Notes under the pieces: model-generated
Databases searched by the model: none
Seen by the model: only the letters and a program-made list of their open reading frames with translations
Told to the model about the DNA's origin: nothing
Translations under genes and position numbers: made by a program
Part shown: positions 9,077 to 17,088 of the stretch, one piece after another
How positions within the stretch are numbered: position 1 is the first letter of the stretch
Layout of the letters: each line of letters starts with the position of its first letter
DNA from: Agreia sp. VKM Ac-1783
GTDB taxonomy: Bacteria; Actinomycetota; Actinomycetes; Actinomycetales; Microbacteriaceae
DNA length: 64,000 bases
Direction: 5' to 3'
Assembly: GCF_900177765.1 (NCBI RefSeq)
Contig: NZ_FXWI01000003.1
Coordinates: 372,001-436,000 of the forward strand

Positions 9077-10669
9077 TCAGTCGGTCGACGTTCCCCGCTT
9101 CAGTGTCTTTCCCGTGAAGAAAGCGGGGTTCACCGCGCGCATCACGAACATGAGCACCACACCCGCGAGCAGCAGGAAGGCTCCGAGGATGAAGACGAGG
9201 CCGAGGCCGCCGATGTTCGAGCCACTGCCGTAGTCGGGGTTCATCGAGTCGATCAGGGTGGTCACGAAGATCACCGCGAGAATCACTCCGCCGAGCAGCG
9301 GTGCGAGGAACTTGAAGAAGAACGACCGAGCGCCAGAGAAGGCCTCTTTGCGGAAGTACCAGACGCACGCGAGTGCAGTGACTCCGTAGTAGAAGCAGAT
9401 CATCATGCCGAGCGTCAGAATCGTGTCGGTGAGCACGTCGTTCGATACCACGCGCATCACCGCGTAGAAGCCCCAGGCCACGACGCCCGCGATGATCGTG
9501 GCGAAACCCGGCGACTTGAAGCGCGGGCTGATCGACGCGAAACGCTTCGGGAAGGCCTGGTAGTGGCCCATCGCCAGCATCGTGCGCGCCGGGCCGACGA
9601 AGGTCGACTGCAGCGACGCGGCCGAGCTCGAGAGAACGGCGAGAGACAGAAGGATGGCGAAGGGTCCCATGATCGGTCCGGCCAGCGCCGCGAAGACGTT
9701 GCCCGAGATGTCTTCGTTGCCGAGTCCGAGTTCGCCCGCGCCGATCCCCGAGAACATGAGGCTCGCGATGGCCACGAGGATGTAGAGCACGAAGATGATG
9801 CCGACCGTCAGCGTCGCCGCGCGCCCCGGAGTGGTCTTCGGATTCTTTGTCTCCTCGTTCATCGTGAGGGTCACATCCCAGCCCCAGAAGATGAAGATCG
9901 AGAGCGAGACTCCGGCAGCGAAGGCTGAGAACGACGGAACGCCGAAGGGGTTGAACCAGTCGATGCTGAAGGGCGTGGCGTCGAAAGCCGAGCCGTCTGC
10001 GAAGTGCACGATGGCGGCGATGGCGAACCAGACGAGAACCACGAGCTGGAAGCCGACCAGCCAGTACTGCAGCGACTTCGTCGTCTCCATGCCGCGATAC
10101 GAGACGTAGCAGGCGCCCACCATGAAGACCAGACAGGTGAGGATGTTGATGGGCACATTCGCGGCGAGGTCTGCGATGTCGGGGTTCTGGGTGATCTGCG
10201 AGATGGCGAGATAGAGAAAGTCGACGGCGACGCCGGCGAGGTTGGAGAGCACCACCACCGTCGCGACGATCAGGCCCCATCCGCCCAGCCAGCCGAGCCA
10301 CGGCCCGAAGGCCCGCGTCGCCCAGGTGAACGACGTGCCGCTGTCGGGCATGGCGTTGTTCAGTTCGCGATAGCCGAGAGCCACCAGCAGCATGGGCAGG
10401 AAGCCCACGAGGAAGATGCCGGGCATCTGTGTTCCCACCGCTGCCGCGGTCGGGCCGAGCGAGGCGGTGAGGGTATACGCCGGCGCGATGCACGAGATGC
10501 CGATGACGGTGGCTCCGAGCAGGCCGATGGAGCCGGCCGAGAGACCTTTCGACGAGAGACCCGTCTTCGCGTCTGCTGCGTCGATGAAATCGACGCCGGC
10601 CTCGTTGCCTGAGCCGACCCCGTTCGCGTTCCCTGACCCTGTCGAAGGGCTGGTGTTCTTGCGTGCCAT
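9077..10669 (-). CDS. APC-family amino acid/polyamine permease
   Basis: 530 residues, about 12-14 transmembrane helices. The first helix region 'GLLGATVIGISCIAPAYTL' carries the unwound-helix substrate motif of the APC superfamily; 'FWGWDVTLTMNEETKNP' and 'SSSAASLQSTFVGPARTMLAMG' are further family landmarks. It lies next to an amine oxidase, GabT and an aldehyde dehydrogenase, so uptake of putrescine, another primary amine or GABA is the likely role (inference from context). Codons 7-16 are built from a copy of the palindromic repeat (10627-10649). A ribosome site AAGGAT precedes the ATG. Confidence 0.86.
   Translation of the reverse strand: MARKNTSPSTGSGNANGVGSGNEAGVDFIDAADAKTGLSSKGLSAGSIGLLGATVIGISCIAPAYTLTASLGPTAAAVGTQMPGIFLVGFLPMLLVALGYRELNNAMPDSGTSFTWATRAFGPWLGWLGGWGLIVATVVVLSNLAGVAVDFLYLAISQITQNPDIADLAANVPINILTCLVFMVGACYVSYRGMETTKSLQYWLVGFQLVVLVWFAIAAIVHFADGSAFDATPFSIDWFNPFGVPSFSAFAAGVSLSIFIFWGWDVTLTMNEETKNPKTTPGRAATLTVGIIFVLYILVAIASLMFSGIGAGELGLGNEDISGNVFAALAGPIMGPFAILLSLAVLSSSAASLQSTFVGPARTMLAMGHYQAFPKRFASISPRFKSPGFATIIAGVVAWGFYAVMRVVSNDVLTDTILTLGMMICFYYGVTALACVWYFRKEAFSGARSFFFKFLAPLLGGVILAVIFVTTLIDSMNPDYGSGSNIGGLGLVFILGAFLLLAGVVLMFVMRAVNPAFFTGKTLKRGTSTD
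10627..10649. repeat. Palindromic repeat arm inside the permease N-terminus
   Basis: Twenty of 23 positions match the arm at 1478-1500 (core CCCTGACCCTGTCGAAGGG). On the coding strand it is read as part of 'SPSTGSGNA', in the cytosolic tail before the first membrane helix. Confidence 0.7.
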
Positions 10670-10696
10670 GATTCGATCCTTCTGCTGAGAGGGGCG

Positions 10697-11554
10697 CTAC
10701 GCGGCGTCGTTGGGAACGACGATGAGGGGCACGGGAAGGGAGTGCAGCATGCGATTGGCCGTGGTGCCGAGGAAGATGCGGCTGGGGGATGCGAGCCGGC
10801 TCGATCCGACGAAGGCGATCTCGTCGTCTCGCCAGCCGAGGGCCTCGACGGCAGCCTCGACGGTGTGACCCTCCGCGACCTCAGTCGAGAGGATTCCCTC
10901 GGTCTTCTCGCGTTCCGAGAAGTAGTCGAGCACGGTCAGCAGGTGCTCGTCGCTGCTGACAGGGCGAGATTCGCCCGCTCCGACCTCGACCAGGGTGACG
11001 AAGCGCAGTTCGATATCGAGTCCCTCGGAGATCGAGACCATCGAGTCGAGCAGGGCCTGCCAGCCCGAGCGTGTTCCGATGGCGCACGTGATGCGGCTGA
11101 TGCGCTCGGGCGCTCGATAGCCGCGGGGCGCGAGTGCGACAGGCACTGGGGACGCGTGTAGGAGCGCGTTGGCCACGCTTCCGATCGAGAAGCGTTGGAG
11201 GAGCCCCGATCGGGCAGCGCCGACGACGATGCGGTCGGAGTGGAAGGCCTGAGCCGCCTCGATCAATCCCTCTGAGGTGGACTCGGCCCACAGCACGTGG
11301 GTCGTGGCTGTCACATCCGCGGGAACTTTCTGGATGGCCTCATCCAGCCAGAGTTGGGCCTGCTGGGCGATGATGCCCTCGTAGTCGGCGGCCGATGCGG
11401 GCACCTTAGCGGGAACCCCCGTGCTCTGCGGCAGAACGAGGCAGATGCGGAGCTCGGACTCGGTGAGCCGCGCGAGCGCTATGCCTAGCTCGATGGCCTC
11501 CCGCCCGCGCTCGGTCGCCTCGTAGGCCACGACATAGTTTGCTGTGCGGGTCAC
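10697..11554 (-). CDS. Tandem universal stress protein (two Usp domains)
   Basis: 285 residues, two Usp domains. Each ends with the ATP-binding G-x2-G-x9-G(S/T)-type signature: 'VVGAARSGLLQRFSIGSVAN' for domain 1 (about residues 110-130) and 'VGSSRLASPSRIFLGTTANR' for domain 2. It starts with GTG at 11554 after an AAAGGAG ribosome site. It sits 27 nt upstream of the permease on the same strand, probably in one transcript; a Usp partner of an amino-acid or amine permease is a common arrangement in actinobacteria. A role in tuning transport or in energy stress is inference. Confidence 0.88.
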   Translation of the reverse strand: MTRTANYVVAYEATERGREAIELGIALARLTESELRICLVLPQSTGVPAKVPASAADYEGIIAQQAQLWLDEAIQKVPADVTATTHVLWAESTSEGLIEAAQAFHSDRIVVGAARSGLLQRFSIGSVANALLHASPVPVALAPRGYRAPERISRITCAIGTRSGWQALLDSMVSISEGLDIELRFVTLVEVGAGESRPVSSDEHLLTVLDYFSEREKTEGILSTEVAEGHTVEAAVEALGWRDDEIAFVGSSRLASPSRIFLGTTANRMLHSLPVPLIVVPNDAA

Positions 11555-11579
11555 GGCTAAGCTCCTTTGCTTTTCGTTT

Positions 11580-11619
11580 CCTGAGCTTGTCGAAGGGAAG
11601 CTGCTTCGACAAGCTCAGG
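11580..11619. repeat. Inverted repeat (16-bp arms) after the amine oxidase gene
   Basis: CCTGAGCTTGTCGAAG at 11580-11595 pairs with 11604-11619 across an 8-nt loop. It belongs to the same family as 1452-1500. It lies just 3' of the amine oxidase stop and before usp, so it could act as a weak terminator between them. Confidence 0.85.
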
Positions 11620-11630
11620 GAACGGGTGAG

Positions 11631-13616
11631 TCAGTGGTTGTGAGTCAGGCCACCGTCGGTGCTGGGCGCGTGGTGGTCGTGCCCCGCGTGGTCGCCGTGG
11701 TCGTGACCGGATGCGCAGTGCGCGCCCGGACTCGGCTCCACGTCGATCGACGGGTTGCGGTCGAAGAACGAGACCGGCTTCATCCAGAACGACACCGTGT
11801 CGCTCGGCATGATCGGCCAGTCTTCCTGGCGGGTGATGTGGTGGATGCCGAAGACGTACCAGAGCACCACGTCGGTGTTGCGCACGGGGCGCTCGGCCAA
11901 GATCCACTCGGGCAGCCCATGGTCGATCGAGCTCTGGTTCACGAACTCGCCAGAGGGCCAGCGTTCGTTCTCGTCGTTCGGAGTGACCCAGACGGTGTGG
12001 CCGATCACCTGCGCGCGCTCCAGCACGGCCGACCCGGGTGCGAAGAACGAGGGGATAGCGCCGCCGGGAACCAACTTGTACGCGACCTGGTTGCCGATCG
12101 TGTTGCGCTTGTTCTCGTTCACGACCTTCCAGGCGCGCTGCGTGTTCCAGTCGAAGTCGTCGTGACCCTCGATCTCGATCGGCGTGTTCGCCTGAACCAG
12201 CGCGAGCCCGTGCGGGTTCTCGTCGGAGATCGGAACGATCTGCGTCTCGCTTCGCACGACCGTGTTCTCGGTGCCGTCGATGTCGAGATCCATGCGGGCC
12301 ACGATGAAGTGCTGGTGGAACGGGGCGTAGGTGCGGTTGTCGACGAGCGTTCCGTGAGGATGCGCCTGGCCTTCATCGATGTGCGTGACGACCATGATGC
12401 CGGTGGCGCGCACCTCGCACTCGATGTTGCCGTCTTGGTAGAAGCGCCAGTAGACGAGATATTCGTAGTTCGCGACGGTCACGTGGAACGAGACGACGAG
12501 TCGGCGCATGCGTCGCACCTCGGCTCCCGCGTCGTGGTCGACGTGCTTCCACAGCACGGCGTTGTCTTCCTCATGGATGCAGAACGCGTTGGGAATCGCG
12601 TACGGCTCGCCCTTCGAGTCGTGCATCACGGCATCGATGTAGCGGATCTCGCCCAGGCAGTCGCATCCGAGTTCGAGCGATGTCGTCATGAAGCCGAGGC
12701 CCCACTCGCCGATGTCGAACGCGGTGCGGCGGAAGTGGTCGACGCTCGGATCGCGATAGGGCACCACCATCTCAGAGAACGAGAGGCGGTTCGCGATGGA
12801 GCGCACCTCGTCGCCGTCTTTGTAAGAGATGGAGTGGAGGGTCATGCCCTCGCGGTAGTTGAAGCCGACACGTAGCGACCAGTTCTGCCACTCGATCAGG
12901 TTGCCGTCGACCTCGACGCTCGTGCCCTCGGGCTGAACGATGTCGAGAGGCTTGAGCGGCGGGCGCTTGTAGTGCTCGCGGATGCGCTCGGGAATCAGGT
13001 GCGGAACGTATTCGCCCATGATCTCGGGCTTCTCGACCGTGAAGCTGTCTTCGATCTCGAGCAGTTCCATGCTGTTGACGTCGATGACGCAGTGCAAGCC
13101 GTTGACCGGGCCGGCATACGGGTTCGCACCGGGCTGCGACTTCACCCACGTGTCGCTCCAGCCGAGGCGGCGCCCCTTGTACTTCTCCGGGATCACGGCC
13201 CCGCCGTACGTCCAGGTGTCCATGAAGACGAGGTCGAGATCGGTGATGCCGCGCTTGGCGAGGGCGGCGATCACCTCGGGATCGGCGCGCAGCATGGCGT
13301 CGGCCTCCTCCCACTCGTCGACGGTGAAGTTCGGCTGCACGTCGGGCACGTGCGTGTATTCGAGAAGGGCATCGGATGCGAGCGACACGACCGCGATGTA
13401 GGTCGCGTTCTCGGCCCGGTTGAGCACCACGAGTCGCGCCCGGCGGTCGGGAACCGTGCCGTCGGTCTCGAACTGCCTGACGGCGGCTTTCGACGGCTCG
13501 ACCATCTCGATCGAGGCGAATCGCCAGCCCGGGCCGACGCCCTTCTCGCGTTTCAGAATCGCGGATGCGGCACGGAACTCGTCGGCGTTCAGCGGGTCGA
13601 GCGGGTGGAATGTCAT
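11631..13616 (-). CDS. Primary amine oxidase (copper/TPQ-dependent) with His-rich tail
   Basis: 661-residue copper amine oxidase, oxidising primary amines to aldehydes with release of ammonia and H2O2. Y384 in 'VANYEYLVYW' is the TPQ precursor in the N-Y-E/D consensus; D301 in 'RRTAFDIGEWGLG' is the expected catalytic base; H434 and H436 in 'PFHQHFIVARMDLD' and a His of 'FGIHHITRQEDWP' (592/593) are the copper ligands. The numbering is close to Arthrobacter globiformis AGAO. The start at 13616 fits the family N-terminus and length. After the normal end ('SFFDRNPSIDVEP'), residues 633-661 hold nine histidines ('GHDHGDHAGHDHH'), a likely metal-binding tail. The gene lies with GabT and an aldehyde dehydrogenase, suggesting diamine or putrescine use. 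Confidence 0.94.
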   Translation of the reverse strand: MTFHPLDPLNADEFRAASAILKREKGVGPGWRFASIEMVEPSKAAVRQFETDGTVPDRRARLVVLNRAENATYIAVVSLASDALLEYTHVPDVQPNFTVDEWEEADAMLRADPEVIAALAKRGITDLDLVFMDTWTYGGAVIPEKYKGRRLGWSDTWVKSQPGANPYAGPVNGLHCVIDVNSMELLEIEDSFTVEKPEIMGEYVPHLIPERIREHYKRPPLKPLDIVQPEGTSVEVDGNLIEWQNWSLRVGFNYREGMTLHSISYKDGDEVRSIANRLSFSEMVVPYRDPSVDHFRRTAFDIGEWGLGFMTTSLELGCDCLGEIRYIDAVMHDSKGEPYAIPNAFCIHEEDNAVLWKHVDHDAGAEVRRMRRLVVSFHVTVANYEYLVYWRFYQDGNIECEVRATGIMVVTHIDEGQAHPHGTLVDNRTYAPFHQHFIVARMDLDIDGTENTVVRSETQIVPISDENPHGLALVQANTPIEIEGHDDFDWNTQRAWKVVNENKRNTIGNQVAYKLVPGGAIPSFFAPGSAVLERAQVIGHTVWVTPNDENERWPSGEFVNQSSIDHGLPEWILAERPVRNTDVVLWYVFGIHHITRQEDWPIMPSDTVSFWMKPVSFFDRNPSIDVEPSPGAHCASGHDHGDHAGHDHHAPSTDGGLTHNH

Positions 13617-13639
13617 GGTGTGAGTCTTTCTAGGTTGTC

Positions 13640-13732
13640 GCTGGTCGAGTAGTCGTCTGCGCTGGTCGAGTAGGCCGCTTGCGGCCGTATCGAGACCACG
13701 CAGGGTGATCTCGATGCGCTCGTGCCTCGCTA
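13640..13732. repeat. Dispersed-repeat cluster between amine oxidase and gabT
   Basis: Two direct copies of GCTGGTCGAGTAG (13640-13652, 13661-13673), then GCGGCCGTATCGAGACC and a degenerate inverted copy running into the gabT stop codon. Same family as 26803, 34051 and 41777. The gabT C-terminal 'PIG' and stop fall inside its outer edge. Confidence 0.75.
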
Positions 13733-15076
13733 CCCGATCGGCGCATTCATGCGGACGGCGTCTTCGAGCACACTGATGCCCTCGAGAAGCAGGGAGTCGT
13801 CGATGACGAGCGAGGGGAGGAGGCGGATCACGTTGCCGTAGGTTCCGCAGGTGAGAATGATGACGCCCGCCTCGAGAGCCGCAGCGGCCACCCGTTTCGT
13901 GATGTCGGCATCCGGCTCTGTGGTGCCTGGCCGCACGAATTCGATGGCGAGCATCGCCCCTCGGCCGCGCACGTCGCCGATCACGCCGGTCTCGTCGGCG
14001 AGGGCGTGCAGTCGGGGCATGACGATCTCTTCGATGTGTCGGGCTCGACCGGCCAGGTCGTGCTCGCGCATCTGGGCGATGGATGCGACTGCAGCGGCAC
14101 ACGCGATCGGGTTGCCGCCGTAGGTGCCTCCGAGGCCGCCGGCGTGCACGGCATCCATCAGCTCGGCCCGGCCGACGACGGCCGCCAGCGGAAGCCCGCC
14201 CGCGATGCCCTTGGCGAGCGTGAGGATGTCGGGAACGATGCCCTCGTCGTCGCTGGCGAACCACGAGCCCGTGCGGGCGAAGCCGGTCTGCACCTCGTCG
14301 GCGATGAAGACGACCCCGTTGGCCGTGGCCCAGGCGCTGAGAGTGGGGAGGAAGCCGGGTGCGGGAACGATGAAGCCGCCCTCGCCCTGGATGGGCTCGA
14401 TGATGAGCGCGGCGACCTGGTCGCCGCCGAGCTGCTTCTCGATGGCAAGGATGGCTCGGTTCGCGGCGTCGACGCCCGAGAGGCCGGCCTCGTCGCGGAA
14501 CGGATACGACATGGGCATGCGGTAGATCTCGGGCGCGAACGGTCCGAAGTTGGTCTTGTAGGGCATGGCCTTGGCGGTGAGCGCCATCGTGAGGTTCGTG
14601 CGGCCGTGATAGGCGTGATCGAAGGCCACGACCGCATCGCGGCCCGTGGCGAGCCGGGCGACCTTGATGGCGTTCTCGACCGCCTCGGCGCCCGAGTTGA
14701 AGAGCGCCGACCGCTTCTCGTGGTCGCCTGGAGTCAGCTCTGCCAGCAGCTCGGCGACCTCCACGTAGCCCTCGTACGGCGTGATTGTGAAGCAGGTGTG
14801 GGCGAAGTGCGTGGACTGCTCGGCGACCGCCGCGGCGACGGCCGGGTTGGATGCTCCGACGCTGGTGACCGCGATGCCGGCGCCCAGGTCGATGAACGAG
14901 TTGCCGTCGACGTCGACGACGACCCCGCCATCGGCATCCGCTGCGTAGACGGGAACGAGCGACGAGACGCCGGCCGACACTGCCTTGCGACGGCGTTCGG
15001 TGAGTGCGGCGGACTTTGGTCCCGGGAAGGTGCCCGTGATGCGCCGCTCCTGCGGTAGGCGATGGGTGATGGTCAT
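13730..15076 (-). CDS. gabT: 4-aminobutyrate aminotransferase
   Basis: 448-residue class III PLP aminotransferase, moving the amino group of GABA to 2-oxoglutarate to give succinate semialdehyde. K289 in 'DILTLAKGIAGGLP' is the PLP lysine and D260 in 'GVVFIADEVQTGFARTG' contacts the ring nitrogen; 'LFNSGAEAVENAIKVAR' is the phosphate loop and 'IIEPIQGEGGFIVP' is typical of GabT rather than ornithine aminotransferases. It is 9 nt downstream of the dehydrogenase stop on the same strand, so the two are co-transcribed. The stop codon lies in a dispersed repeat, which may have reshaped the last residues. Confidence 0.93.
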   Translation of the reverse strand: MTITHRLPQERRITGTFPGPKSAALTERRRKAVSAGVSSLVPVYAADADGGVVVDVDGNSFIDLGAGIAVTSVGASNPAVAAAVAEQSTHFAHTCFTITPYEGYVEVAELLAELTPGDHEKRSALFNSGAEAVENAIKVARLATGRDAVVAFDHAYHGRTNLTMALTAKAMPYKTNFGPFAPEIYRMPMSYPFRDEAGLSGVDAANRAILAIEKQLGGDQVAALIIEPIQGEGGFIVPAPGFLPTLSAWATANGVVFIADEVQTGFARTGSWFASDDEGIVPDILTLAKGIAGGLPLAAVVGRAELMDAVHAGGLGGTYGGNPIACAAAVASIAQMREHDLAGRARHIEEIVMPRLHALADETGVIGDVRGRGAMLAIEFVRPGTTEPDADITKRVAAAALEAGVIILTCGTYGNVIRLLPSLVIDDSLLLEGISVLEDAVRMNAPIG

Positions 15077-15085
15077 GACAGCCTC

Positions 15086-16516
15086 CTATTCGAGCGACGA
15101 CATCACGTGCTTGATGCGCGTGTAGTCCTCGACGCCGTACATCGACAGGTCTTTGCCGTAGCCCGAGTACTTGAATCCACCGTGCGGCATCTCGGCGGTG
15201 AGCAGGATGTGCGTGTTGATCCAGACGGCACCAAAGTCGAGGTCGCGCGAGACGCGCATCGCGGTGGCGTGGTCTGTCGTCCAGACGCTGGAGGCGAGGG
15301 CGTAGCGCACGTCGTTGGCGAGCTCGACCGCCTCTTCTTCCGTGCTGAACTTCTGCACGGTGATGACCGGACCGAACGTCTCGTCTTGAACGATGTCGTC
15401 GCTTTGCAGCACGTTCGTGATGACCGTGGGCTCGAAGAAGTAGCCCGTGCTGCCGACGCGGTGGCCACCGGTTGCGATGACGGCGTGCTCGGGAAGCGAC
15501 TCGACCTTGGTGACGACGTCGGTGAAGTGGTTGATGTTGTTGAGCGGGCCGAAGTAGTTCTCGCTGTCGTCGGCACTGCCCGTCTTGCGTTCTTTCGCCT
15601 CGCTCGACAGTGCCTCGACGAGCTCGTCGTGGATCGACTCGTGCACGAGCACGCGGGTGATCGCGGTGCAGTCCTGACCGGCGTTGTAGAACGAGAAGTC
15701 GGCGATCGCGGCGGCCGTCTTTGCCACGTCGACGTCGCCGAACACCACGGCGGGCGCCTTGCCGCCGAGCTCGAGGTGGGCGCGCTTCAGAGTCTTTGCG
15801 GCCACGGATGCGACGGCCATGCCCGCGCGCACGGAGCCCGTGATCGAGACCAGGCCGGGGGTGGGGTGATCGACGATGGCGGCGCCGGTCGCCCCGTTGC
15901 CGAGAACGATGTTGAGCACGCCGTCGGGCAGAATGCCCTGGCTGATGCGAGCGAGTTCGAGGGTCGACTCGGGCGTCGTGTCGCTGGGCTTCAGCACGAT
16001 CGTGTTGCCGGTGGCGAGGGCGGGGCCGATCTTCCAGATCGCCATGAGGAACGGGAAGTTCCAGGGAGTCACCTGACCGACGACGCCGATCGGCTCGCGG
16101 CGAACGTACGAGGTCGTGCCCTCGATGTACTCGCCGGCGCTCTTGCCCTCGAGCAGGCGGGCGGCTCCGGCGAAGAAGCGGATCTGGTCTGCGCCTGCCT
16201 CGACCTCGTCGGTGCGAATGGTGTCACGGGGCTGCCCGGTATTGCGGTGCTGGGCCTCGACGAGTGCGTCGGCATTGGCTTCGATCGCATCGGCGAGCTT
16301 GAGCAGAGCCAGTTGACGGGCGCTCGGCGTGAGGCGCGCCCACGGCTTGAAGGCGGCTTTGGCGGCCTTCATCGCGAGGTCGACGTCGTCGGCTGAAGAG
16401 ACGGGGGCCTGTGCCACGGTCTCGCCCGTGGCCGGATTGACGATGTCGAGGAGCTCTGTGCCCTGGGGCCTGACGAATTGGCCGTTGACGAAGTTCTGAA
16501 GCGTGGGCGTAGACAC
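15086..16516 (-). CDS. Gamma-aminobutyraldehyde dehydrogenase-like ALDH
   Basis: 476-residue NAD(P)-dependent aldehyde dehydrogenase. Catalytic C283 in 'FYNAGQDCTA' and general base E249 in 'AHLELGGKAP' are present, as is the cofactor block 'GVVGQVTPWNFPFLMAIWKIGPAL'. The 'NAGQDCTA' form, the 'HILLTAEMPHGGFKYSGYGKD' C-terminal block and length resemble the PatD/YdcW aminobutyraldehyde dehydrogenases more than succinate semialdehyde dehydrogenases. It is the first gene of a minus-strand run with gabT and then the amine oxidase, fitting putrescine to GABA. A palindrome 78-100 nt upstream (16595-16616) may be its operator. Confidence 0.85.
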   Translation of the reverse strand: MSTPTLQNFVNGQFVRPQGTELLDIVNPATGETVAQAPVSSADDVDLAMKAAKAAFKPWARLTPSARQLALLKLADAIEANADALVEAQHRNTGQPRDTIRTDEVEAGADQIRFFAGAARLLEGKSAGEYIEGTTSYVRREPIGVVGQVTPWNFPFLMAIWKIGPALATGNTIVLKPSDTTPESTLELARISQGILPDGVLNIVLGNGATGAAIVDHPTPGLVSITGSVRAGMAVASVAAKTLKRAHLELGGKAPAVVFGDVDVAKTAAAIADFSFYNAGQDCTAITRVLVHESIHDELVEALSSEAKERKTGSADDSENYFGPLNNINHFTDVVTKVESLPEHAVIATGGHRVGSTGYFFEPTVITNVLQSDDIVQDETFGPVITVQKFSTEEEAVELANDVRYALASSVWTTDHATAMRVSRDLDFGAVWINTHILLTAEMPHGGFKYSGYGKDLSMYGVEDYTRIKHVMSSLE

Positions 16517-16594
16517 GATCTCATCCTCTGCGTCGAGTTGCGGAACAACCGGGGCGGCTGGGGCAAGTCTGGCAGCCCCCGCGTCGTCGCGGTG

Positions 16595-16616
16595 ATCGAA
16601 TCTATAAAGATTCGAT
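16595..16616. promoter_or_regulatory. Candidate operator upstream of the ALDH-gabT genes
   Basis: Perfect 8-bp inverted repeat ATCGAATC-TATAAA-GATTCGAT. It is AT-rich in an otherwise GC-rich gap, sits upstream of the first gene of the catabolic run, and on the coding strand contains a TTTATA/TATAGA -10-like core, so a bound repressor would block the promoter. The GntR-Cache protein at 7557 is the obvious candidate binder (inference). Confidence 0.5.
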
Positions 16617-16641
16617 TCCGAATGTTATCACTCGACGGGCG

Positions 16642-16938
16642 TCAGGCGTCAGAGACGGCGATCCATCTGTTCTTCACACGACGGGTCAGTTCGGGAGCGG
16701 TCAACTCGGCGAGTTCACGCGCCAGACCGAAGATGCCGAGCGCGATGTTTCGCGCATCCTGGTCGTCGTCGCCCGTAAATCGGATGACGACGCGAGCCTC
16801 GCCGCGCACGACGGCGATACTCGAGGCCTCGACGATGGCGAGCGTGCGCGCGTCATCGGTCAGCTCGGGCAACAGGCGCGCCGCCGCAACGCCCGGGCGC
16901 AGAGCGCCGATGGCAGCGGAGAAACGGTAGGAGGGCAC
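16642..16938 (-). CDS. Small hypothetical protein (98 aa)
   Basis: 98 residues, not recognised with confidence. It is soluble, mixed alpha/beta, with 'ARTLAIVEASSIAVVRGEARVVIRFTGDD' suggesting two beta strands and 'QDARNIALGIFGLARELAELT' a long helix. The size and 'ALRPGVAAARLLPEL' opening vaguely recall Pcc1-type KEOPS subunits, but no other KEOPS gene is nearby and the similarity is too weak to name. It reads from the same strand as its neighbours. The 150 bp between it and the NlpC/P60 stop show no gene. Confidence 0.55.
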   Translation of the reverse strand: MPSYRFSAAIGALRPGVAAARLLPELTDDARTLAIVEASSIAVVRGEARVVIRFTGDDDQDARNIALGIFGLARELAELTAPELTRRVKNRWIAVSDA

Positions 16939-17088
16939 GGATGCGAGTATGCCACCGCACGGGATGCGCAGCGGGAGCTGCCGCCCCCCAGCGCGGGAGT
17001 TCCCGCCGAGCGCGGTGGCGGAACCACCGCGCAGCGCGACAACACTCGCGCTCGGCGCCTCAGGAGAGGCCGCGCCTACAGGCCGTGC

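Noticed and set aside
11631-14264. A very long frame through the amine oxidase extending far into gabT
   Set aside because: The upstream part is out of frame with gabT and Arg/Pro-rich; the enzyme starts naturally at 13616.
16642-16938. KEOPS subunit Pcc1 assignment for the 98-residue protein
   Set aside because: Only size and a weak strand-helix pattern agree; no other KEOPS gene is present.
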